Positions 1 through 6,859 of a stretch of 10,165 nucleotides of DNA are shown here, piece after piece. A program made the translations under genes and the position numbers. A model generated the notes under the pieces. The model saw only the letters and a program-made list of their open reading frames with translations, did not search any database and was not told the origin of the DNA. Each line of letters opens with the position of its first letter. Position 1 is the stretch's first letter. The stretch comes from Acidobacteriota bacterium (GTDB taxonomy: Bacteria; Acidobacteriota; Terriglobia; Terriglobales; Acidobacteriaceae): the NCBI GenBank assembly GCA_003225615.1, contig QIAS01000195.1, positions 1-10,165 on the forward strand. Direction: 5' to 3'.

Positions 1-699
1 AAAGCCGTTGCGGTCGGCAGAAAACGGCCGCGAAGCCCGCTCCGGAGCGTGATTCCACGATTGCGTCAGCGCCCGCAGCAGCGTGTAGCCCTTGATAATT
101 CCCGGAGTAATGGGCGCGTCCACGCCGCCAACGAGAAACATGGGCTGTATGCCAGCCTGAATGTGCTGCAGCGCGTATCCGATCGCGTCGCTTGAAGATG
201 TGCAACTGGTGGTCACCACATGGCTGTATCCGCGGAAACCGAAGCGCATGGAGATTTCGCTCGAAATCGTTCCCATAGTGCCGCTGGGAATGCAGAACAG
301 GCTGACCTGCTTGACGTGCCCGGAGTGCCACAACCGGTACTGCTCTTCGGAAAATTCCTGCGCCCCGCCGCCCGAGCCCAGAATCACGCCGATCTGCCGC
401 TGTTCTTCCAGCGACATGGTTGCTGGATCCAGGCCTGAATCCTGCAGCGCTTCGGTCGAGGCAGCCAGCGCCAGCGGTACGACGCGCGAAATGTGTTTGC
501 GTTCTTTCGCGTCTACCCACGCGAGTTCGTCGAACTCAGGAATTTCGCCGGCAATGTGTACCGGCAGGGCGGAAGGATCGAACCGTGAAATGCGCTTGAC
601 GCCCGATTTGCCGGCAAGAATGGCGCGACAGAACGCTTCTTTGCCGATGCCATTGGGGCTGACCACACCCATGCCAGTGATGACTACGCGAGGCAGCAT
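1..699 (-). CDS. beta-ketoacyl-[ACP] synthase (KAS I/II, FabF-like), N-terminal 233 residues
   Basis: Condensing enzyme that extends an acyl chain on acyl carrier protein with malonyl-ACP in the cytoplasm. The frame is open from the ATG at 699 down to base 1, so the C-terminal part, with the two catalytic histidines, lies outside. Visible marks are the N-terminal RVVITGMGVVSPNGIG, the nucleophile Cys166 in VVTTSCTSSSDAIGYA, the glycine-rich FLVGGVDAPITPG near residue 190, and RPFSADRNGF at the window edge, matching the family RPFDxxRDGF. The serine-rich nucleophile motif (usually TACAAG in FabF) and the changed RPF motif suggest a divergent KAS rather than the housekeeping FabF, so I give no symbol. 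An alternative in-frame ATG at 723 would add eight residues; a GGAGG directly abuts that ATG and lies over 20 bases from the 699 ATG, so ribosome-site spacing does not settle the start. It is transcribed away from hemW. Confidence 0.93.
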   Translation of the reverse strand, partial: MLPRVVITGMGVVSPNGIGKEAFCRAILAGKSGVKRISRFDPSALPVHIAGEIPEFDELAWVDAKERKHISRVVPLALAASTEALQDSGLDPATMSLEEQRQIGVILGSGGGAQEFSEEQYRLWHSGHVKQVSLFCIPSGTMGTISSEISMRFGFRGYSHVVTTSCTSSSDAIGYALQHIQAGIQPMFLVGGVDAPITPGIIKGYTLLRALTQSWNHAPERASRPFSADRNGF

Positions 700-745
700 A
701 ATTGATTCAGATGCAAGCTTCATCCTCCATGGCGCTGCAAAATGG

Positions 746-751
746 GATAAT
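746..751 (+). promoter_or_regulatory. -10-like box upstream of hemW
   Basis: GATAAT sits eight bases before the hemW ATG in the 60-base divergent gap. No convincing -35 box is visible. If used, transcription would begin almost at the start codon, giving a leaderless or nearly leaderless message. The only Shine-Dalgarno-like bases (AAAGG, 753-757) are too close to the ATG to work normally, which agrees with that reading. Confidence 0.4.
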
Positions 752-759
752 CAAAGGCA

Positions 760-2028
760 ATGCCCCTCGGGCTCTATCTCTCGGTCCCCTTTTGCCGCAC
801 CAAGTGCAGCTACTGCAATTTCGCCTCTGACGTGTTCTCACGCGCCGCGTTTCAGGGCTACGTGGACCGGGTGTGCGCTGACATAATAAACGCGCGGCAA
901 ACCGCCGAGCACATGGGAGGGCAATTCGAACCCACGCTCGATTCTATCTACCTCGGCGGCGGCACCCCAACTGTACTGGATGTATCACAACTGGAGCGCC
1001 TTTTTGTCACAATTCGGCAAAATTTTGAGGTGGTCAAAAGCGCCGAAATTACCGTCGAATGCGCCCCGGGAACGCTCACGTCCGCCTTGTTAGACGCGCT
1101 CTGCCGCATCGGAGTGAACCGAATCAGCCTGGGCGTGCAGTCATTTGTTGACCAGGAAGCAGCCGCGGTCGGCCGATTACACACGCGGACTAAGGTTCTC
1201 GATGATATCAACCGTTTGCGCGCTAGCGGAATCGGGAACATCAATGTTGACTTGATCGCCGGCTTACCCCACCAGACGCCAGAAAGTTGGGAGACGTCGC
1301 TGGCCGAGACAATCGCCGCCGCTGTCCCGCACGTCAGCGTTTACATGCTCGAGGTGGACGAAGACTCGCGTCTGGGACGCGAACTCATCGCCGGCGGGAC
1401 CCGCTTTCATGCCCATTTCGTTCCCGATGACGATGCCATAGCCGACTTCTACCTCGCAGCCTGCGAGCGCCTGAACACCGCCGGCGTACATCAGTACGAA
1501 ATCTCCAATTTCGCGCGCGAGACTTTCGAGTCGCGCCACAATCTTAAGTACTGGACCCGGCAGCCATATCTCGGCTTCGGTGTGGATGCGCATTCCATGC
1601 TCGAAGCGTCCGACGACCCCTACGTGCTGGTCAACGCTGCCGAGCAGGATGCGCGGCAGGATTGCGGAGGCTCCGCGCCTTGTGAACTGATTGCCGCCGA
1701 AATAGAAGCGGTACGCTTTTCGACGCCGGACTCGCTGGATGATTTTCTTGCTGGCAAAGCATTGAGCCGAACTCCGGTAAAGCGCCAATCGGCCCTGGAG
1801 GAGACATTCTTTCTCGGCTTGCGCCTGACGCGCGGACTCGACTTGCGCCAAGTCGCGGCGGAATTCGGCGCCGACGCACTGGCCGGGTTTTCAGAAACGA
1901 TTGCGGAACTCGAACAGGCCGGACTGCTGCGCCACGACAACCATGTAATCCGGCTGACCGAGCGCGGCCGGCTGCTATCGAACGAAGTCTTTGAAAGATT
2001 CATCCTGCCACGCGAAAGTGTCGCTTAA
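760..2028 (+). CDS. hemW: radical SAM heme chaperone HemW (coproporphyrinogen III oxidase-like)
   Basis: A HemN-like radical SAM protein. Characterised HemW proteins bind and transfer heme and do not act as coproporphyrinogen oxidases. The 422-residue product has the [4Fe-4S]/SAM motif Cys12-x3-Cys16-x2-Cys19 in FCRTKCSYCNF. The residue two after the last cysteine is Phe21, as in HemW, where true HemN has a further cysteine. YLGGGTP (64-70) is the SAM-binding GGGTP segment, RISLGVQSF follows in the barrel, and the C-terminal winged-helix-like HemW domain is present (around residues 340-420, with LEETFFLGLRLTRGLD). The protein is slightly longer than the usual ~380 residues. The ATG at 760 places the first strand (GLYLSVPFC) at the very N-terminus, as expected. 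The gene is divergent from the KAS gene and appears to be transcribed alone. Confidence 0.95.
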   Translation: MPLGLYLSVPFCRTKCSYCNFASDVFSRAAFQGYVDRVCADIINARQTAEHMGGQFEPTLDSIYLGGGTPTVLDVSQLERLFVTIRQNFEVVKSAEITVECAPGTLTSALLDALCRIGVNRISLGVQSFVDQEAAAVGRLHTRTKVLDDINRLRASGIGNINVDLIAGLPHQTPESWETSLAETIAAAVPHVSVYMLEVDEDSRLGRELIAGGTRFHAHFVPDDDAIADFYLAACERLNTAGVHQYEISNFARETFESRHNLKYWTRQPYLGFGVDAHSMLEASDDPYVLVNAAEQDARQDCGGSAPCELIAAEIEAVRFSTPDSLDDFLAGKALSRTPVKRQSALEETFFLGLRLTRGLDLRQVAAEFGADALAGFSETIAELEQAGLLRHDNHVIRLTERGRLLSNEVFERFILPRESVA

Positions 2029-2052
2029 GCGCGCAACAGCGCGGCAACCGGT

Positions 2053-2058
2053 TATAAT
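2053..2058 (+). promoter_or_regulatory. -10 promoter box (TATAAT) for the DUF962-selW pair
   Basis: A perfect TATAAT lies 24 bases after the hemW stop and 37 bases before the DUF962 ATG. I do not see a good -35 hexamer at 16-18 bases. The message would have a leader of about 30 bases containing AGGGG (2084-2088) seven bases before the ATG. Confidence 0.5.
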
Positions 2059-2095
2059 CACCGAGCCTCGATTCCCGCACACCAGGGGTGCTGCT

Positions 2096-2371
2096 ATGGG
2101 TCTCTACTCGCACTACGACGGCGCGCATAACCATCCCATAAATCGCGCATTGCACATGATTGCGATTCCGGTCGGCTTCTCTTCGATCATCGTTGTCTGG
2201 TGGCACTGGATTATCGGCCTCCTGCTGATTCCCACCGCTTTCGCGCTAGCTTGGCTTGGCCACCTGATTGAAGGCAATAAACCCGCATTCCTCAGCAATC
2301 CCGCGCATGTATTCGTTGCCCCCGTGTGGATGGCGAAAAAAATCTTTGGCCGCGTGGGCAGGCAAGCATGA
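2096..2371 (+). CDS. DUF962 / Mpo1-like small membrane protein
   Basis: A 91-residue membrane protein that resembles the bacterial short form of the DUF962 (YGL010w/Mpo1-like) family. Visible marks are YSHYDGAHNHPINRALH near the N-terminus (family motif HxxPxNxxxH), IPVGF soon after, two hydrophobic stretches at about 22-35 and 37-54, and GHLIEGNKPA (55-64), a typical ending of the core. Yeast Mpo1 is an iron-dependent dioxygenase in alpha-oxidation of 2-hydroxy fatty acids and uses conserved histidines. Here His11, His13, His20 and His56 are candidates for a similar site, but no activity is established for this bacterial form. I chose the ATG at 2096 because AGGGG lies seven bases upstream; the frame stays open back to 1991, but that part overlaps the hemW end. 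The stop overlaps the next ATG (ATGA), implying translational coupling to the selenoprotein gene. Confidence 0.85.
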   Translation: MGLYSHYDGAHNHPINRALHMIAIPVGFSSIIVVWWHWIIGLLLIPTAFALAWLGHLIEGNKPAFLSNPAHVFVAPVWMAKKIFGRVGRQA

Positions 2372-2595
2372 ACATCGAAATCAAACGTTGCTGGACTTGA
2401 CTTGACATCCTCCTGCAGGCGGGCCGCCTGAAGCGGGAACTGCGACGCCTCCTACCGGAAAGCACCGTTAAGACCGCGCTTGGCGGCGTTGGCCAGATGG
2501 ACGTCTTTGCCGATGGCAAGCTGGTATTTTCTTACCAATCGGCGGGCCATTTGCCGAGCGCCCAGGAAATCATGAAACGGCTTCAGACTGCCTGA
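2368..2595 (+). CDS. SelW/Rdx-family selenoprotein with in-frame UGA (Sec11)
   Basis: A 75-residue thioredoxin-fold protein of the SelW/SelT/SelH (Rdx) family, thought to act in thiol redox chemistry. The frame from the ATG at 2368 reads MNIEIKRCWT, then TGA (2398-2400), then LDILLQAGRLKRELRR and on to a normal TGA at 2593. The internal TGA falls exactly on the second position of the family's CxxC/CxxU active site (Cys8-Trp-Thr-Sec11). After it the family pattern continues without damage: an amphipathic helix, GGVGQMDVFADGKLVFSY (the usual G-G-x-F-E-V-x-V-D-G-x-L-V-W-S region) and GHLPSAQEIMKRL (usually GxFPxxxELxxxL). A SECIS-like hairpin lies at the expected distance. The start overlaps the DUF962 stop (ATGA), and AGG sits five bases upstream. 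The alternative is a nonsense-mutated Cys homologue; the position of the TGA, the intact downstream frame and the hairpin argue against it. Ordinary gene callers would leave this region empty. Confidence 0.85.
2410..2437 (+). promoter_or_regulatory. bacterial SECIS-like hairpin after the UGA codon
   Basis: CAGGCG (2416-2421) pairs perfectly with CGCCTG (2425-2430) around a three-base loop GGC. Below it, after a G-A mismatch, CCTCCT (2410-2414 plus neighbours) can pair further with AAGCGGG with one bulge. The loop begins 21 bases after the TGA and its first two bases are G. This agrees with the general description of bacterial SECIS elements as I recall it: a short stem-loop, G among the first loop bases, loop roughly 16-37 bases from UGA. 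I predict it binds SelB. Folding was done by eye. Confidence 0.65.
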
Positions 2596-2646
2596 TGCCG
2601 CCACTCTCCTCGAAACCTGCACTCGGCTGCGCCTTCTCTCTTTCGT

Positions 2647-2662
2647 AACCAACCGGTCGGTT
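2647..2662. promoter_or_regulatory. 16-bp near-perfect palindrome, candidate TetR-family operator
   Basis: AACCAACCGGTCGGTT is a palindrome centred between 2654 and 2655, with seven of eight base pairs matching. It resembles the ACCGACCGGTCGGT type of operator known for TetR regulators of fatty-acid or acyl-CoA genes (for example Thermus PfmR). It lies 163 bases upstream of the acyl-CoA dehydrogenase start. No regulator gene is in the window, so the link is an inference. Confidence 0.4.
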
Positions 2663-2707
2663 CGAGTGCTTCGTTCCTCTTCCTTCGCTATGTTCTAATG
2701 ACAAGTT

Positions 2708-2727
2708 CTGCGTAACACCAGACGCAG
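2708..2727. repeat. inverted repeat, possible hairpin
   Basis: CTGCGT (2708-2713) and ACGCAG (2722-2727) form a perfect six-base stem with an eight-base loop. It is followed by AGGCGCCT (a palindrome) and a T-rich stretch to about 2773. It could be part of a weak terminator for the selenoprotein gene, or a leader structure of the acyl-CoA dehydrogenase; it lacks a clean stem plus T-run. Confidence 0.3.
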
Positions 2728-2772
2728 CCCGAAGGCGCCTGGTTCTTGATCCTTCTAGTTTTCTTTAAGTTT

Positions 2773-2803
2773 GTCATCCCGAGCGTAGCGAGGGATATGC
2801 AGT
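2773..2803. repeat. dispersed intergenic repeat of the GTCATCCCGAGCG..GCGAGGGAT type
   Basis: The stretch begins GTCATCCCGAGCG and runs through TAGCGAGGGAT. ATCCC (2776-2780) and GGGAT (2792-2796) are inverted. It matches a boilerplate intergenic sequence I recognise from many acidobacterial and other environmental genomes. There is only one copy in this window, so its repeated nature rests on prior knowledge. It lies directly before the ribosome-binding site of the acyl-CoA dehydrogenase. Confidence 0.45.
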
Positions 2804-2825
2804 TTCCGCTTCACCCGGAGGCATC

Positions 2826-3968
2826 TTGGATTTCCTGCTGAACGAAGAGCAACAACAACTCAAGAAAACGGTGCGCGAGTTTGCCGAACGCGAGATCGCC
2901 CCCAATGTCATGAAGTGGGATGAGCCCGGCGATTTCCCGCTGGACACGGTCAAGGAACTCGGCAAGCTCGGCCTCCTGGGCACGGTTTTTCCCCCCGAGT
3001 ACGGCGGCGCCGGCATGGGCTATGTGGAATACGTCACCGCGGTCGAGGAACTCTCCCGCGTGGATGGCTCGGTGGGGATCATCGTCGCCGCCCACACCTC
3101 GCTCTGCAGCAATCATATTTTCCTCTTCGGTACCGAGGCGCAAAAGAAGAAGTACGTCAGCAAGCTGGCCACAGGAGAGTACATCGGCGCCTGGGGATTG
3201 ACGGAGCCCTCGTCCGGCTCCGACGCGGGCAGCGCCCGCATGCATGCCGTGCGCAAAAAAGACGGCTGGCTGTTGAACGGAACCAAAACTTTCTGTACCA
3301 ACGGCCACTATGCCGATGCCGTGGTGGTGATAGCTGTCACCGATCGTGCTGCCCACACCCACGGGCTCTCCGCTTTCATCGTAGAGAAGGGAACCAAGGG
3401 CTTCCGCGCTGGGAAAAAAGAAAACAAGCTCGGCCTGCGCGCCAGCGACACCGCGGAATTGATCTTCGAAGACTGCCTCATTCCTGCCGAGAACCTGCTG
3501 GGCAAGGAAGGCGACGGATTTATTGATGCCATGCAGGTGCTCGATGGAGGCCGCATTTCAATCGCCGCGCTTTCGTTGGGGATGGCTGAGGGCGCGTACG
3601 ATGCCGCTCTCAAATACTCCAAGCAGCGCAAACAATTCGGCAAAGCCATCAGTGAATTCCAGGCTATCCAGTGGAAGCTCGCCGACATGGCCACCGAAAT
3701 CGAAGCTGCACGCCTGCTGACTCTACGTGCCGCATCTATGAAAGACGCCGGCCTGAAGACCACGCTCGAATCCTCCATGGCCAAGCTCTACGCCAGCGAG
3801 GTCGCGGTAAAGTGCGCCAACGAAGGCGTACAGATTCACGGCGGTTACGGCTTCATCAAAGATTATCCCGCCGAAAAGTTTTACCGCGACGTGAAGCTGT
3901 GCACCATAGGCGAAGGTACCAGCGAAATCCAGCGCTTAGTGATTGCGCGGCAATTACTCAAAGATTGA
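2826..3968 (+). CDS. acyl-CoA dehydrogenase (short-chain/butyryl-CoA dehydrogenase-like)
   Basis: A FAD flavoenzyme that makes the alpha-beta double bond in acyl-CoA and passes electrons to electron-transfer flavoprotein. The product has 380 residues, the usual family length. It has the N-terminal helical domain (1-120), the signature [10 protein letters not shown] (124-133), a middle beta domain with TKTFCTNG, the [15 protein letters not shown] segment (268-282), the FAD-contact HGGYGF (338-343), and the likely catalytic base Glu363 in GEGTSEIQR. That position of the glutamate is the short/medium-chain one. The start is TTG at 2826: GGAGG (2817-2821) lies four bases upstream, the protein begins [12 protein letters not shown] as relatives do, and the nearest upstream ATG (2797) is out of frame. 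The neighbouring MeaB and methylmalonyl-CoA epimerase genes suggest a role in branched-chain amino acid or odd-chain acyl-CoA breakdown, but the substrate cannot be read from sequence. Confidence 0.95.
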   Translation: MDFLLNEEQQQLKKTVREFAEREIAPNVMKWDEPGDFPLDTVKELGKLGLLGTVFPPEYGGAGMGYVEYVTAVEELSRVDGSVGIIVAAHTSLCSNHIFLFGTEAQKKKYVSKLATGEYIGAWGLTEPSSGSDAGSARMHAVRKKDGWLLNGTKTFCTNGHYADAVVVIAVTDRAAHTHGLSAFIVEKGTKGFRAGKKENKLGLRASDTAELIFEDCLIPAENLLGKEGDGFIDAMQVLDGGRISIAALSLGMAEGAYDAALKYSKQRKQFGKAISEFQAIQWKLADMATEIEAARLLTLRAASMKDAGLKTTLESSMAKLYASEVAVKCANEGVQIHGGYGFIKDYPAEKFYRDVKLCTIGEGTSEIQRLVIARQLLKD

Positions 3969-4035
3969 TCGATAAACGACCTGGAGACGGTCGCCGTCCA
4001 GCGAGCGAACTTCACCTCACACCAGTTTCCCCCGC

Positions 4036-5022
<987 letters not shown>

Positions 5023-5062
5023 AGACGCGGTTTTGCCCCGTCTCGGCAGCACCACAAATGTC

Positions 5063-5461
5063 ATGTTCACCATCGACCATCTCGGAATCGCAGTGAAATC
5101 GCTGGCGGCCGCGAAGGGCATCTACGAAAAATTAGGGCTGAGCGTCTCGCCAGAAGAAACTGTCGAAGCGGAGCAGGTAAGACTGGTCATGGTCCCGGTC
5201 GGAGAAAGCCGGCTGGAACTGCTCGAACCTACGTCGGAAAATTCCGCCATCGCCAAATTCATCGCCAAGCGCGGCGAAGGCCTGCATCACGTTTCCTTGC
5301 GCGTGCCCGATCTGAAGGCCGCGATCGCGCGGCTGAAAAAAGACGGCGTGCGGCTGGTCTCAGACGAAATAAAAACGGGCGCCGGCGGGCACGGTTATGT
5401 GTTCGTGCATCCGTCCAGCGCGGGCGGCGTGCTGCTGGAGTTGGTCGAATCGGCGCATTAG
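5063..5461 (+). CDS. mce: methylmalonyl-CoA epimerase
   Basis: A metal-dependent enzyme of the vicinal-oxygen-chelate (glyoxalase) fold that interconverts (S)- and (R)-methylmalonyl-CoA, feeding the mutase. It has 132 residues, close to family length. The two beta-alpha-beta-beta-beta modules start at IDHLGIAV and LHHVSLRV. Metal-ligand candidates are His6, Gln38, His76 and Glu126 (in GGVLLELVE), in the order His-Gln-His-Glu seen in the characterised enzyme. The ATG at 5063 is chosen because it puts FTIDHLGIAV at the N-terminus; the frame is open further upstream within the meaB end. The ribosome-binding site is weak. It lies 40 bases after meaB, and tsaB starts 20 bases after its stop. Confidence 0.93.
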   Translation: MFTIDHLGIAVKSLAAAKGIYEKLGLSVSPEETVEAEQVRLVMVPVGESRLELLEPTSENSAIAKFIAKRGEGLHHVSLRVPDLKAAIARLKKDGVRLVSDEIKTGAGGHGYVFVHPSSAGGVLLELVESAH

Positions 5462-5481
5462 GCCCTGTTCCTCACTCCCAT

Positions 5482-6150
5482 ATGCTTGTCGTCGCGGCCG
5501 ATACTTCCGGTAAGGATGGCAGTATTGCTTTGGCGCGTGGCAATCCCGACGGCAGCTGCGAGCTCATCGAAGTCGTTCCCCTGGCTGGCGGAACATTCTC
5601 GGCACAACTCGTGCCTCAGATCGCGGCTTTGCTTGCTAAACACAGTTTCCACAAGGAAGATATCGAAGCGTTTGCCGTGGCGTCCGGACCGGGTTCCTTC
5701 ACCGGCCTGCGCGTCGGACTAGCAGCGGTGAAAGCCTTGGCGGAAGTTTTAAGCAAGCCCGTCGCGGCAGTCTCTCGGCTGGAAGCCCTGGCCAGCGCCT
5801 CAAAGTCACAGGGCAATGTGATTGCAGCGCTCGACGCCGGACGCGGAGAGGTGTACGCAGGACAATACGAAGTGCGCCAGCGGGCAAGACTGATCAGCGA
5901 GCGCCTGCTCACGATGGAAGAATTCCTGGCCGAAGCCCCCGGTCGCGTGGTCATTACGTCAGACAATAGCCTGGCTGACAGCTCCCGTGCCGCAGGTTTG
6001 CACGTTGAGCAAGTCGAGTCTCCACCCAGCGATGCCATTGCACGGCTAGGCTGGCATAAAATTCTTGCCAAAGACACGGTTCGTCCCGAGGATTTAGAAG
6101 CGAATTACCTCCGGCGATCTGATGCTGAGATTTTTTCAAAGGGCCATTAG
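5482..6150 (+). CDS. tsaB: tRNA threonylcarbamoyladenosine biosynthesis protein TsaB
   Basis: A non-catalytic partner of TsaD in making t6A37 on ANN-decoding tRNAs; it carries an ASKHA (actin-like) fold and binds TsaD and TsaE. The 222-residue product opens with LVVAADTSGKDGSIAL (the phosphate-1-like strand-turn; relatives have LAIDTS) and contains the hallmark ASGPGSFTGLRVGL (67-80), followed by the KALAEVLSKPVAAVSRLEALA helix region. The shorter, more variable C-terminal lobe (about 115-222) includes ALDAGRGEVYAGQY, the usual 'DAR..EVY' segment. It begins 20 bases after mce and is followed by rimI, a common pairing in bacteria. Confidence 0.94.
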   Translation: MLVVAADTSGKDGSIALARGNPDGSCELIEVVPLAGGTFSAQLVPQIAALLAKHSFHKEDIEAFAVASGPGSFTGLRVGLAAVKALAEVLSKPVAAVSRLEALASASKSQGNVIAALDAGRGEVYAGQYEVRQRARLISERLLTMEEFLAEAPGRVVITSDNSLADSSRAAGLHVEQVESPPSDAIARLGWHKILAKDTVRPEDLEANYLRRSDAEIFSKGH

Positions 6151-6193
6151 CCGCTACCTTTTGGCTCTAAGCTCTCGCTGGAACGAAACTGGC

Positions 6194-6637
6194 TTGAAGA
6201 TCCGTCCTGCCACTCCCGCCGACATCCTCCCCATGTTCCACTTGGAGAAGCACGCCGTTACCGCTGCCCACTGGACGCGGCAGCAGTATGAGCGCATGTT
6301 CAGCGAACCCGACCCCCGCCGGCTTGCACTCATAATCGAGGCGGAATCCACCGCACAAGGCTTCCTCATCGCCCGCGACGTCGCGAACGAGTGGGAACTT
6401 GAGAATATCGCCATTGCCGGCCCGGCGCGGCGCCGCGGCATGGGTACGCGCCTGCTGGGCGAGTTTCTCGACCAGGTGAAGGCCGAAGGCGCCGAGGCTG
6501 TGTTTCTTGAAGCCCGCGAATCCAACCGCGCCGCCCGGGCACTCTATGAAAAGTGGGCCTTTGTCGAAAGCGGCAGGCGCCGGAGGTATTACCGAGACCC
6601 GGAAGAAGATGCTGTGGTCTACCGCCTCAGCCTGTGA
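6194..6637 (+). CDS. rimI: ribosomal protein S18-alanine N-acetyltransferase RimI (GNAT family)
   Basis: A GNAT acetyltransferase, by family expected to acetylate the N-terminal alanine of ribosomal protein S18 using acetyl-CoA. With a TTG start at 6194 it has 147 residues (E. coli RimI 148) and begins MKIRPATPADI, as relatives do. WELENIAIAGPARRRGMGTRLL carries strand 4 and the acetyl-CoA pyrophosphate loop (R-R-R-G-M-G, 79-84), and LEARESNRAARALYEKWAF (105-123) is the typical RimI C-terminal block, followed by GRRRRYY. The same frame is open to an ATG at 6122, which would add 24 arginine-rich residues and overlap tsaB by 29 bases; I prefer the TTG because the extension does not look like family sequence. 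The usual glycine before the final Phe (GF) is replaced by Trp-Ala-Phe. Confidence 0.9.
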   Translation: MKIRPATPADILPMFHLEKHAVTAAHWTRQQYERMFSEPDPRRLALIIEAESTAQGFLIARDVANEWELENIAIAGPARRRGMGTRLLGEFLDQVKAEGAEAVFLEARESNRAARALYEKWAFVESGRRRRYYRDPEEDAVVYRLSL

Positions 6638-6716
6638 TGACCTCGCGACGGTTCGAGTGACCGCCAATCGCCAATTCAACCTTAGTCTGCCGAAGGGAGT
6701 GTTTTTGTAGCATGGG

Positions 6717-6748
6717 GTGATGAGTTTTGCATCACAATATGTGCAAAA
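6717..6748. promoter_or_regulatory. two overlapping inverted repeats, candidate operator or RNA switch
   Basis: GTGATG (6717-6722) and CATCAC (6730-6735) form a perfect six-base stem with a seven-base loop. TTTTGCA (6725-6731) and TGCAAAA (6742-6748) form a perfect seven-base inverted repeat with a ten-base spacer. The two share bases 6730-6731, so as RNA they would be mutually exclusive. They lie in the 222-base gap between rimI and the YdcH-like gene, about 110-140 bases before its start and upstream of its likely promoter. Confidence 0.35.
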
Positions 6749-6790
6749 TCAGTAACTTTTGTAGGTGACAATCGCGCAGCAACTCTGGAA

Positions 6791-6823
6791 TTAACGTTGA
6801 ACCACTCCAATTCCTATGATAAT
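6791..6823 (+). promoter_or_regulatory. likely promoter of the YdcH-like gene
   Basis: TATGATAAT (6815-6823) offers -10 hexamers TATGAT or GATAAT. Upstream, TTAACG (6791-6796) is 18 bases from TATGAT, and TTGAAC (6797-6802) is 15 bases from GATAAT. Either pair would give a leader of roughly 30 bases containing the strong ribosome-binding site TAGGAGGT (6845-6852). Confidence 0.5.
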
Positions 6824-6859
6824 TTGAGCTTGAACAAACCCGGGTAGGAGGTCTGCTGG

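Noticed and set aside
161..886. 241-codon open frame on the plus strand
   Set aside because: It lies antisense to the clear KAS coding frame and runs into hemW; its translation is compositionally odd (Ser/Pro/Cys-rich) and matches no family I recognise.
1264..1851. 195-codon open frame on the minus strand
   Set aside because: Antisense to hemW, whose motifs and length are complete; a shadow of high-GC codon bias.
2398..2400. Reading the TGA as a plain nonsense mutation or sequencing error
   Set aside because: A random stop would rarely fall on the one codon where the family uses selenocysteine with an undamaged frame and a properly spaced hairpin. It cannot be fully excluded without the genome's sel genes.
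2292..2652. two minus-strand open frames (2292-2519 and 2452-2652) filling the apparent gap after the DUF962 gene
   Set aside because: Low-complexity Arg/Ser-rich translations antisense to the SelW-like frame, which has a real family pattern. They look like genes only because the in-frame TGA hides the true one.
2731..2772. Possible terminator GAAGG-N15-CCTTC followed by a T-rich stretch
   Set aside because: The stem is short, the loop long and the T-run broken; not convincing as an intrinsic terminator.
2811..3362. 183-codon open frame on the minus strand
   Set aside because: Antisense to the acyl-CoA dehydrogenase; histidine/glycine-rich shadow translation without domain features.
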